This document shows positions 48,384-58,790 of a stretch of 64,000 nt of DNA, piece by piece. Both the position numbers and the translations under genes were made by a program. Positions within the stretch are counted from its first letter, which is position 1, and every line of letters starts with the position of its first letter. The notes beneath the pieces were generated by a model. That model saw nothing but the letters and a program-made list of their open reading frames with translations. It made no database searches and had not been told where the DNA came from. The DNA is from Hymenoscyphus infarciens (lineage: Eukaryota; Ascomycota; Leotiomycetes; Helotiales; Helotiaceae), in the NCBI GenBank assembly GCA_001414345.1, contig LLCB01000057.1:124001-188000 (forward strand), written 5' to 3'.

Positions 48384-49373
48384 TAATAACACTCTTATTT
48401 ATCTATCGAGGATGCCTCTAAAGCGTAGTAAATAAGTTACTTATAAGAGCGTTATTACTAAGGCTAGTAATAGAGCTACTAAGGTGCTCTAAGCTTAACT
48501 AGTAGAAGATAATATCAAAGATAATAAGCGTAATAGATAAGTTAGTAAAGTACGCTATAATACTTAAGTAGCTATATAAGCACGATATACCGCCTAGAAC
48601 GCTACTACTAATTAAGGTAATACTATAAATAGCGCTTACTATCTAGTCTATTAAAGAAGATAAATATAGTAGAACTAGGGTTAAGCTTAAGATAGTAATA
48701 GAATAGACTTCTACTTACGAGGTAGAGGCGATAGCAACAGCGATAGTAATAATAATAACGACGATAGTATTAATAAACCCCTTCTCTAAGACTCTATCTA
48801 AGTAAATAGGCTAGCTAATAATCTACTAAATAGCTCTCTCCTCTTTTAAGGCAACTAATACCTCTAAGTTAATAGATATATAGGTAGATATAATAGTAGA
48901 TACTAAGGTTATATAAGAGGACTATTTAATAGAGAATACTCTTAGAGCTTTATCTCTAGATATTCTTAGAGATACTCTTAGAGCTTCTTTTAAAGTAACT
49001 TTGGTTAAGATAACTTTAGTATAGAATACTCTAACTTTTAGAGCCTTTAGGGTTTTTAGAGCTACTTATAGGCTAATTTTAGTATAGGATACCTTTATAA
49101 CTTTAGCGCTACTGCTTAGAGTAACCTAGTAGGAGTCCTAGAGCTTAGCTAAGGTAATTAAGGTAATATTACTATACTAGTAGTTGCTAATTAAAGAGTA
49201 GATTAATAATTTAATATACTAGAGAGAGAGATAGTATATACTAATAATACTTAATAAGCTAACCTCTCTTCTTATTAAGAAGTGCTATTAATAAGTAAAG
49301 AGATTAATCTAAGAGAGAATCTATTAAGAGGAATATTAGTAGTAAATAATAATAGTAAGAATATTCTCTCTTA

Positions 49374-50042
49374 TCTCTTTAGTTATTCTTATACCCTATA
49401 TATAGACGCGTTTAGTAGTCTGGTTTAAAACTACTCTTATTTAAGATAGTTTTAGACTAAAATCTAGGTAGCTTTGAACTACGATGCTACTAAGCTAGTT
49501 TAGGAGTATATTAAAGCTATTTATACTTACTCTATATGTTTCTACCTCTTTATTTAATATCTCTTACTATCTTTTATAACTTTTATCTTATAGAATTCTT
49601 TCTAGTTAAGAAATACGTCTACGAGGCGTACTTAAGAGGCCTTCTTTTTAGTAGCTTTTAAGGCTCTTTTAGTAGACTTTTTAGTACTAGGAGTAGTATT
49701 AGCCTTACGCTAGCCTAGAGAAGGTATATTAATTAAAAAGAAGGATAAAAGAGTATAAAAGAGGTAGTAGAAGTGGTAGAAGTAGTAGAAGTAGATAGAG
49801 GAAACTTAGCTTATATACTTATATTATAAGCTAACTTACGCTGAAATAATGATTTTTTTAGTAGAGCTTTTTAAATATAAGATTATAAGTAAATTATTAT
49901 TTAATTTCTATATTATTATATACTTTAGTAGGGTTTAAAGAATAAGATAATGATTTAAATATTTAGTTATATTAGAGCTAGAAATATAAGATTAGAACCG
50001 CGTTCTACTAAATCACGTAAGGTATAAGAATAACTAAAGAGA
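49374..50042 (-). mobile_element. TIR element copy 2, inverted, nested in the tyrosine-recombinase element
   Basis: 669 bp with ends TCTCTTTAGTTATTCTTATAC and its inverse, and TA at both flanks (49372-49373 and 50043-50044). It aligns along its whole length with the reverse complement of 47044-47726 (for example the TAGTAGAAGTGGTAGAAG run at 49766-49790). Confidence 0.75.
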
Positions 50043-51128
50043 TATACTTAGTATAATCGATAGCCTCTTCTTAGAGTATAAGAAGTACTTAATATAAATC
50101 GCGCGAGGTATATTTAAGCTAAGAGATCTCTACTACTTAGACGATAATATCTCTTTAATTAATAATAATAAAAGTACTATCTCCTTTAATAAAGAAGCTA
50201 ATATATTAAATATTAGAGTAAAGAAGACGCTAAAGGTTTTTAGATCTAATACTACTAAGTAGTCTTATTACTTTCTAGTATATACTATATATATAATCTC
50301 CTTATTTAATAAGAGTATCTACGTTTAACTTAATAACTTTAACCGTAGAATTATAAGCTTAGCTAAGGATTATACCTAGGTAGAGGTAATCTAATTAGTA
50401 CTATTTTAGTAGGAAAAGGTAGTTAGTAGAGGCGGATTAAAAAGAGTAGAATTATAGAAGATATCTAAGAGTATAATCGCTTAATACTATTAGATAAGAA
50501 GACTAGGCTATAGTAGTAGTAGAGAAGGAAGAGAGAGTTATTAAAGTCGTAATCGAGATAATAACGTCTCTTTATAAACATACTTTAAGGTAAGTAAACT
50601 AGGAGGTTATAAAGACTTAAATTATACTTAAATCTATCTATAAAAGAAGAATAATAAGAGTAATAAGAAGAAGATAAGAAAGAGCTAAGAAGCTAGTATA
50701 AGAGAGACGATGAATATAGACTATAATAGTACTAATAAAGATCTTTTACTCTAATTTATATCTTCTTATCCGTACTCTCCTATATCTATTTAATCGAATA
50801 CTATAGTATTCTTCTATTTATATAATATATTAAAACCGCTACTAGATATATTACCTTCTCTATTATCTTCTAAAGTATAGAAGGCGTTATTACTCTAATA
50901 TTCTAATCGTTTACTCTTAGAAAATATTAATAATATACTTTAATTTAGAGTACTAATTAGGTATAAGAGCCTAGAAGTTTTATATATATTAAAGAACCTC
51001 TTATTAGCTACTAAATTTAATAAGCTTTTGACTTTAAAAGTAAGAGACGATTTAAAAGCTAGCTTAATTAAGGAAGTTAATCTATGCTAGAAGGTACCTT
51101 TTATAGCTTCTTTACTTAGTTTTATACC

Positions 51129-51990
51129 TAAACTAAAGCCTAATAGTAATCGATGTTAAATATACTATTTATTCTATCTTAAAGGCTACTTAATAAATTA
51201 TTATATATTAGACAAATATACGTATCTAAAGTACGTCTCCTTCTAGGAGGTATTAGCTATAGTATAAGAAGCTAGCTAAGAGTATATAATACTTAAAAGA
51301 GATATATCTAATACTTTTTAAATAGTACTAATTATACTATAAATATACTAGCTTTTAAGTTTCTAATAGAAAGAGATTTATTACACTTATATAGTACTAT
51401 CTTTTAGCCTTGCTATAGTACTATTTATCTTTAATATCTTTATAGAAGCTCTTAAATAAATAATATAGTTATATTTAGAGTAGTATATTATAAGCTACTA
51501 TTTAGATAACAAGTTTACTATATTTAAAGCTATTAAAGCTACGCTTTAATTCCTTAAAGAATAAGCTATAAAGTATAGAACTCTTATACAAATATTAAGT
51601 ATACTAATTAATAATAAAAAGAGCGTCTAAGGTATACTCTTAGAAGTAATAAGGTATCTAATAGATACCGTCGCTTTTAAGACCTTTATACTACTAGAAA
51701 AGCTAGCTAAAATAAAGCTTAAGATATACTAATTTATTAACTATAAGAGTATCACTTATAACGAGCTCGAATTACTTACTAGCCTCTTATCTTTTTACAC
51801 CTTTATAATATAATTAGGCTAGGCCTTTTACTATAACTTCTAGACATTTATATATATATAGCCTAACTACGTACCTTATATAGAAAGGAAGCGCCTTTTA
51901 AAGGAAGTCTAGAAGAACCTTAGATAGTAGAATAAGATATTATTATAGTTTAATAATATATACTTCTTTAATAATATCTGCTTATATATA
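51129..51990 (+). pseudogene. DIRS-clade reverse transcriptase (RIPed)
   Basis: One frame, with stops at expected Gln/Trp/Arg positions, gives PKLKPNSNR, LKYVSF, IILKRDISNTF, YYTYIVLSFSLAIVLFIFNI, YYLDN (51496-51510, for the catalytic YLDD) and then a long stretch ending LL*FNNIYFF. Order and spacing follow DIRS/Ngaro reverse transcriptase rather than the Gypsy or Copia ones elsewhere in this window. Confidence 0.8.
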
Positions 51991-52219
51991 TATACCTTTT
52001 TTATAATACTTCTATTAAAGGCCTAGAGGCCTTCTTTTTAGAAATAGATAATCTAAGATATATTTAGTAAGAATATATATATACGCTACTAAAAGAATAC
52101 GCTCTTTAGTTACTTCTTCTAAAAATTAGAAAAGACTCTTAATTTAATATAAATATCTTTAAGATTAAGATAATAAGAATATCCTTTAAATAATAGAAGG
52201 AGATATAAGTAATAAAGAA

Positions 52220-52460
52220 GGTAATTATCTATATAAATAATACTACTATATAGATTAAACTTCTTAAATAGTTCTTAAGATACCTTTACTGAAATCGCCT
52301 TTTATAAGCTACTTTACACCTAGCTACCTAATATAATATTAATATATAATTAGAGTATATACTAGAAGTAGATAATATCTTAATAAATACTCTCTTATAT
52401 AATTTATATAAAATAGTAGCTAATTAGTATCTATACTAGTAGTCTCTCGATTTAATAATC
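52220..52460 (+). pseudogene. RNase H region of the tyrosine-recombinase element
   Basis: IYINNTT near 52226 and LEYILEVDNILINTL near 52350 match the DNT and EYIPG.DN.LAD signatures of DIRS-type RNase H in order, just after the reverse transcriptase. Confidence 0.65.
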
Positions 52461-52779
52461 TCTTTCTTAATTACCTTAAATACGTAAAAGACAAAGTTAA
52501 GATATCTAAGATATATATAAGACTCCTTTATTATAGCCTCTTACTAAATACTTAAAAGGTATATAATATATATATATATACTCTTTTAAGAGGTTCTAGG
52601 TTAAGAGACTCTAGTAACTATAGCTAGCGACGACTTTAGCACTTTATAAGTAGGCTTTAAGAAGAGTATATAGAGGGATTAGTTAAGGACTTTTAAAAGC
52701 AGACTCTATATAAATTAGCCTTTCTATAATTCGATTAATATACGTAGAGTATAACCTAGATCTAAAGCTATTCAAGTCT

Positions 52780-53490
52780 CTGCTTTTAGAACGAATTATA
52801 ATAGACGTTTAAGTAATATAGAGCTCTTATAAGAAGAAGAAGATAGAGCTTTTATTAATAGTATAATTATACTAGATTACCTTTTAAGCTTTAGAGGCTA
52901 GGCCTTAAGTCCTATAACTAAGATAGATTAATAGCCTTAACTTTAAAGCTATATTTAAGCTAGCTTTTATAGGATTTCTTTATATAATAGAGATTATATA
53001 TAAAGATACTAATTTAGCTAACTATAGAGTATTTATATATATATACCTCTAATAACGAGACGTTACTTTTACTAAGAAAGACGAATATATAATTATATAC
53101 TTATAATTAAGTAAGTTAGACTATAAGTATATAGAGGTAGAGATATTAGTATTAGGTATAGAATTACCTATATACTCTATAGTAGCACTTTAAGTACTAT
53201 TTACTTTTAATCTTTAATCTTCTATAATACTACTCTTTTACTAGAAAGGCGGCTTCTTTATAAGAAACTAATATCTTAGCTCTTTACGCCACCGTCTCTG
53301 AATAGTTAGCGTTAGTAATAGTATATTATATTTAAAGCATAGTCTATATAAAGACGCTATGTAATATACTTCTAATAATAGAGTATTAGATATAGATATT
53401 TAGATACTTAGAAAGTAGACTTTAAATACTTTTAAGAGATACTTTACTCTAAGCTATTAGAAGCGATACCTTTTAAATAAGCGCTTTTTA
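52780..53490 (+). pseudogene. Tyrosine recombinase (RIPed)
   Basis: A frame from about 52930 reads FKAIFKLAFIGFL, RDVTFTKKDEYIIIYL, IYSIVAL, KHSLYKDAM (53334-53360, for SGHSxRxGA), YTSNNRVLDIDI, LRK-stop-T (53406-53420, for LGRWT) and KRYFTLSY with the nucleophile Tyr codon intact at 53440-53442. The His is kept; the Arg of HxxR reads Tyr and the Trp codon reads TAG, all by transitions. This is the R-H-R-Y integrase type, not a DDE integrase. Confidence 0.8.
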
Positions 53491-53684
53491 ATAAGTAGAG
53501 CTCTCTCTCTCCTAGCCTAGTAGGCTTTAAAAGACCTCTATAGCTAGTAGATAGTATATTCTCTATTATAACTACGTTACTTTACTATTTATACTACTTA
53601 TAGTCCTTTTTGCTTTTAAAAAGCCTTTTTCTTTCTTATATTTATAATAGCTTCTCTTTAATTAGTTAAGTAACCTTATTTAAG

Positions 53685-53861
53685 ATAGCTAATAGTACTT
53701 ACTCTTTTTACTCTTATATTAGTAAGATACTTAAAGAGCCTTCTAATTAGTCTAAAAAGAAGGTATATAAGAGAGTATAAAGTAAGATACTAGAAGCTAG
53801 CTAGTAAATATAGAAATTCTTAAAATAGCTTTAAATACGTATATATAATAAAAAGTAATAA
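53685..53861 (+). repeat. Split direct repeat B1
   Basis: 177 bp, aligned with 54087-54263 at offset 402 without gaps (ATAGCTAATAGTACTTACT, GATACTTAAAGAGCC, GATACTAGAAGCTAGC). It runs directly into A2. Confidence 0.82.
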
Positions 53862-54014
53862 ATAGAAAGAGTTTATAGTAAATTAAGGAATTAGCTTAAT
53901 AAGTAGAGAGAAGGTATATATATACCTCCTCTTATACTAAGTAAACCTCTATTCTACTAATAATACTTTCTATTACTTTTAACGTCTTTTTTAGTATTAA
54001 GCTCTTTTTTAACT
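53862..54014 (+). repeat. Split direct repeat A2
   Basis: The second copy of A1, lying between B1 and B2. Confidence 0.82.
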
Positions 54015-54086
54015 CTACTCTTATACCTCTTCGTAATACGCTTACTAAGATTAGTTAGTACTTTTTTAGCCTCTTAAATAAGTATA

Positions 54087-54263
54087 ATAGCTAATAGTAC
54101 TTACTTTTTTTACTCTTATATTAGTAAGATACTTAAAGAGCCTTCTAATTAGCTTAAAAAGAAGATATATAAGAGAGTATAGAGTAAGATACTAGAAGCT
54201 AGCTAGCAAATACAGAAATTCTCAAAATAGCCTTAAATACGTATATATAACGAAAAGTAATAA
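54087..54263 (+). repeat. Split direct repeat B2 (right end)
   Basis: The second copy of B1, after a 72-bp stretch (54015-54086) that I could not align well to the sequence following A1. Confidence 0.8.
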
Positions 54264-54590
54264 AATATAATTAACCTAGAAAAAACATAGACTAGTTTAA
54301 AAAAACCTATCTTAAATCCTTCGTTCTATACTACTCTTTATATATTTAGAGAAAGTAGAATAGTAACTAAGTAGTAGAAGAAATTAAGATACTAAATAAA
54401 TACTAATATATAGACTAGTAAGTAGTCTCTAGAGAAAGTATTATCGAGGTTATTTCTTCTCTTACTTACCTTCGAGTTTACTACGATACTATATATATAC
54501 TAGACGTACTCTCTCTCTCTCTCTCTATAGACTAAATAAAAGATAGTAAACTAGCGACTTTACGAAACCTATAACGTTAAAGAATATAAT
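54264..54590. other. AT-rich spacer with a CT microsatellite
   Basis: No gene. A (CT)n run lies at about 54510-54526. The last five bases, ATAAT, are the left target duplication of the next element. Confidence 0.5.
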
Positions 54591-54881
54591 TATAATAGTA
54601 TGAAATATATACTATAGGAGAAGAGGTATATAAGAGTGCGTTCGAGACTAAATAACGTATATAAATACTAGGTACTAATATAGAAGAAAAGGAAAAACTA
54701 TCTCTCTTCTACTTTAGAAGTAGGCTACTATATATAAGAGGTTCGGACAAAAGAGTCTAAAACCGACTAACGTTATATATTACCTACGTAACCTTTCTAA
54801 AATAGATAATATAAGATAATAACTACTGAAACCTTATATATAGTAGGTACTTCTAGCTATCTAGGATAGTATACTATTATA
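54591..54881 (+). repeat. 5' LTR of the 2.37-kb element
   Basis: 291 bp; 5' half shared with the family-T LTRs at 1354 and 11145. Confidence 0.85.
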
Positions 54882-56672
54882 TCTCTCTCTCTTAAAAAAG
54901 ACTTGTCCTAAGTCTTCTCTCTCTTATCGTTTAAAGTCGAATCGAGATGCTATAGTATTATTGTCGGTAAGCGAGAAGGTTAGAGTCTAAATCGTAGCTG
55001 ACCTAAGTTCGTAGATACTTTGTTTATTAAAAATTAGTTATAAGTAAGACGAGATATCGAGATATTAGTTCTAAGATATCGATTTTAGGTCTAAATCGTA
55101 ACTAAACTAATTCGTAGATACTTATAAAAGAGACTTTGTTTCTAATCCTTCTATATTAAAGTAAGTATTCGCGTTTACTAAAAGAGTATAGTCTAATCTG
55201 TCTAGTAGGTCAGAGAAAGTTCAAAGTAAAATTAGAAAAAAGTTTAAAAGTTGAAAGTGAATTTAGAGTAGAGTTAGAGGTTGTTTAGTTAAGAGGTAGT
55301 AATAACTTAGCTAAGAGCTTACTTCGAGAGCGTACTAACTTATATCTAATTCAAATTCGAATAAAACTTCTAGCTCGCTAGAAGTGAAAAGAAAGTAAGA
55401 CTCTTATAAGAGTTAATAAGGTTTTAGCTAGTTAAAGGCGAAGTTATTACCGAAGTTATTGAAGTTAAAACTATTATCCGAAGTTTAGGATAATAAAAGG
55501 GGTGGTTTTAGCTAGTTAAAAGAGTTAATACCGAAGGTTATTATATTACCTTATTCCCTTTAGAGTACTTAAGAACTTAATCATCTTCTAATTTCAAAGA
55601 AAGAGTCGCTGTCGGATTATAGAGAGTTTAGACGAGCTAAGGTGTGTTCTATATATAAAAGAAGCGTTCCGATTCTAGTATCTCTCTAAGTATAGCTATA
55701 CTCGAAAAGCGACCTTTTAAAGTTAGTAAAAGTTTCTTTAGCGTATTCTTCTTCTAATTCCACATCTATCTCTTTTAGATAATATTCGGTTAGTATTATT
55801 AAAGACTACGATAACTTAGCTAAGAGCTCGCTTCTAAGTTTTGTCCTAATAGAAGGCGTATTTCGACCGATTCGTATCCGATTCGAGGGAAGTGGTAGGA
55901 AGGCATCAGAGGCAGCAGTGTCTCTTAAGCGAAAGAGGTCTGAATTCAGGCTTTAAAAGCAAAGGAGGGTTTGAACGAAAGTTCGAAAAAGGATCAGATT
56001 AGTAAGGGTTTAGAGAGTGTTTTTAACTTCGAAGTTCGCTTAGAATTATGTCCTCTATCTTAGCTAACTGATTATTTATCCTTTGTTTTTATATATCTCT
56101 CTCTCGTCTATATATCGTCTATATTTAAGAAGTCTTACTAGTCTCTTTAACCTTTATTATTTCTTCAGAATCTTCTAGATCTTAGTATATAGGTGTGATA
56201 TAGAAAGGGTTTAGAGAGTCTTTCGAAAAGAGAGGTAGCTCTAGAAAGTCGTTTAACGCCTCGTAGTAGAACTAGTTCAACATTTTCGTCGATTTAGAGA
56301 GAGAGAGTAAGATTAGATTCAGAAGCCTTCTAAATAACTTTATTAATAGTCGACTTATTTACTAAACCTATATATAGCAGTCTCTATATAGAGAGGGTTA
56401 TTAGGATTCTAAACACTTAGCGTATTTAAATCCTATAATATATAAAACACGATTTTTACTAGCTATTTATAACTAATACTAAACTCTAATATTACTAGCT
56501 GTCTAGGAGATCTCTAGAATCCTAGCTATTTAAAGTTATCGTCGTTTAGGTCTAATTCTAGTCTAAAGCAAAAGGTATATTATCTAACTTCGAATTTAAA
56601 ACAAAAGTAATAATAAGCTCGAAAGAGATATTATAAATGCTATTACTAGTAAAGAAGAGTTTTTCCTTTTTA

Positions 56673-56963
56673 TATAATAGTATAAAATATACACTATAGG
56701 AGAAGAGGTATATAGAAGTGTGTTTAAGACTAAATAACGTATATAAATACTAGGTACTAATATAGAAGAAAAGGAAAAACTATCCCTCTTCTACTCTAGA
56801 AGTAGGCTACTATATATAAGAGATTCGGACAAAAGAGTCTAAAACCGACTAACGTTATACGTCGCCTACGTAATCTTTCTAAAATAGATAATATAAGATA
56901 ATAACTACTAAAACCTTATATATAACAGGTACTTCTAGCTATCTAGAATAGTATACTATTATA
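56673..56963 (+). repeat. 3' LTR of the 2.37-kb element
   Basis: 291 bp. The preceding AGTAAAGAAGAG run is the likely polypurine tract, shared with the DNA just before the LTR at 11145. Confidence 0.85.
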
Positions 56964-57390
56964 ATAATATAAAAGAAGTATAAAAACAAAAGAAAACTAT
57001 AAGTATATACGAAAACGAAAAAGGTTATTTAATAAAACACTAGCTACTAGTAACCTTCTAATATATTTATATCTCGATATCTAAATATATATAATATTAT
57101 TTATTTCAAGAGTAGGTCTAACTATTATAACTTATTCTATCTATAGCGTAGCTCCTTTACTATATCTCTCGACTCTTAACACGATACTAGAGAAGAGAAG
57201 GGAATATATACAGGTACTTACTAAATAGCTAAACTAAGAAATTCATAAAACATAGATAGCTCGAGGAAACCACGAGTAAACTACAAATATGAAAAGTACG
57301 CAGCGAGTAACTCACCGATAACTTACGAGTAAGGTAAGCCAAACGAAGTAATAGTAAGTAGGTAAGCTTCAAACCAGTTGATATACTTTC
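56964..57390. other. Transition from AT-rich block to gene island
   Basis: RIP-like to about 57230, then more balanced; no gene. Confidence 0.4.
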
Positions 57391-57403
57391 TACTCTCACT
57401 CTC

Positions 57404-57423
57404 ACCCCCCCCACCCCCCCCCC

Positions 57424-57459
<36 letters not shown>

Positions 57460-57561
57460 AAAAAAAAAAAAAAAAAGAAAAAAGAAAAAGAAAAAAGAAA
57501 AAGAAAAAAGAAAAAGAAAAAAGAAAAAGAAAAAAGAAGAAGAAAAAAGAAAAAGAAAAAT
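57404..57561. repeat. Low-complexity tract: (C)n, (A)n, then (GAAAAA)n
   Basis: A C-rich run (57405-57424) switches abruptly to a ~35-base A run and then to about a dozen imperfect GAAAAA hexamers. The Lys-only and Phe-only frames across it are artefacts of composition. Confidence 0.9.
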
Positions 57562-57742
57562 AGAATGGATTCTACGAGTGCTAAAGCAGATCATCCACGC
57601 GATCCATCTCAAAACAACTCGCCCGTTTCCTTTCGTTGCTGAGATGTGAATGTGAAAAAGGTCAAGTCTACTTCTAGTGAACCAGGCTGGGAAAGATTTA
57701 GGTCGCTGCAGAAGAGGGTCTAACTGGCCTCAGTCAGTGGCT

Positions 57743-57966
57743 CTACGGGGACGGATGGAGAGGCGGATTTTGGTACTAGAGTCACGGTCGTAAAACTTTA
57801 ATAAAACCACGACCAGGACTAGAAAAGCTAGAAGCTTTGAGATGAGAGTTAATTAGTATCTGATATTTTTTGTTTTATTTCTGCGATTTTATTCTAGAAC
57901 TTGAGAAGTTATAAGGTGGCAGGCGCTAGGCTGGACCAAAATCCGCCTCTCCATCCGTCCCCGTAG
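57743..57966. mobile_element. MITE with perfect 32-bp TIRs, not RIPed
   Basis: 224 bp. The left end CTACGGGGACGGATGGAGAG... (57743-57774) is an exact reverse complement of 57935-57966. AGTGGCT occurs directly outside both ends (57736-57742 and 57967-57973), a 7-bp target duplication. The superfamily is uncertain. No ORF. Confidence 0.88.
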
Positions 57967-58235
57967 AGTGGCTAGGTAGAGAGATAAGGAAGGGAGCTCG
58001 ACCTCGATCCGCCTATAATAATAGCGCAAGAACGACCAGCCAGGCAGAACGCACCCAAACCACATCAGTCACAACACATCAGTCACAACACCCAGCACCC
58101 AACACCCCAAAATCGCGAGCAAGAAAAAAAGAGTTATTAAAATTCATCTAAAAAAAGGTTCCCCCATCCCGCAATCGCAAAGGAAGAGGCAAGAGACATC
58201 TCTATTCAAAGGTCGTCGTCACAAGCGACGCCATG

Positions 58236-58620
58236 CGTGTGCTCATCTCTAATGGGTAGGTTCCAGCAAATCAATCCAGCCCGCGTAAAAAAAAAAGCAA
58301 GCCATCCTTCCCGCTCTGGGTAAGCTATGCAAAAAAACTCCATCCCATCCATCCCATCCCCGAAGAAGAAAAAGAGTCAAATCTATCTATCCCTCAAAGT
58401 AAACACCTCATTCATGGTAAGGAAAAAAAGGAAAAGATGCTCCTAGCCATCCTTCCCAAGTAATCATCTCTGGTATATGTACAATGGGTAGGCTAAAGTA
58501 AGTGTGTTACACCTTGGGAAGGGGCGAAGAAGCAAATGATGCTGACCGCCCCAGTGAGAAAGGAAAATCATGGGTATCGTAAGCTATCCTTCCCCGTGAA
58601 AGGGTAAGCTAATACCGAAA
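58236..58620. repeat. Degenerate repeats with GGGTARGCTA and CCATCCTTCCC motifs
   Basis: GGGTAGG/GGGTAAGCTA-like boxes at 58254, 58318, 58485 and 58602 alternate with CCATCCTTCCC-like boxes near 58290, 58448 and 58586. It lies just downstream of the 58791 gene, possibly in its 3' UTR. Confidence 0.5.
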
Positions 58621-58790
58621 ATGCAGACATGTATCCATCCGAAGCCAGACGCCGTGCAAATATCGAAGTCGTGTAAAGTAAAAAAGGCGAAAGCGAAGCG
58701 AGAGAGAGAAAACCATCAAGGTCTCCCCCTCAATAATGCAAGTCCATCATTCCATCGAAGCGAGGAAGATAGACAAGAAAAGCGGAGAAA

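Larger units (their letters stand above)
48230..54263 (+). mobile_element. Tyrosine-recombinase retrotransposon, Ngaro/PAT type, RIP-inactivated
   Basis: A 6.0-kb element with no LTR pair of the usual kind. Instead it has split direct repeats: A1 at the left end, and B1-A2-B2 at the right end. Coding order on the plus strand is a gag-like ORF1 region (about 48410-50900), DIRS-clade reverse transcriptase (51129-51990), RNase H (about 52220-52460) and a tyrosine recombinase (about 52780-53490). There is no integrase domain. All differences that I see between A1/A2 and B1/B2 are transitions. This architecture is what is known for Ngaro and PAT elements, which integrate through a circular DNA by site-specific recombination. 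A 669-bp TIR element interrupts ORF1. No methyltransferase domain was seen. Confidence 0.82.
54591..56963 (+). mobile_element. Complete pol-less LTR element (2373 bp), family T
   Basis: Two 291-bp LTRs align without gaps (offset 2082) and the element is flanked by a perfect 5-bp duplication ATAAT (54586-54590 and 56964-56968). The LTR ends are an 11-bp inverted repeat, TATAATAGTAT/ATACTATTATA. The 1.8-kb interior has no readable gag or pol domain. It contains a ~38-bp direct repeat (54983-55021 and 55088-55124, TCTAAATCGTA...TTCGTAGATACTT) and a GGTTTTAGCTAGTTAAA repeat (55421 and 55504). The interior keeps many CpGs, so it is less mutated than the YR element. About 20 LTR differences, all transitions. 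It is probably non-autonomous. Confidence 0.85.

Noticed and set aside
57378..57612. ORFs on both strands rich in Lys (plus) or Phe (minus)
   Set aside because: They are read-throughs of the poly-A and GAAAAA tract, not proteins.
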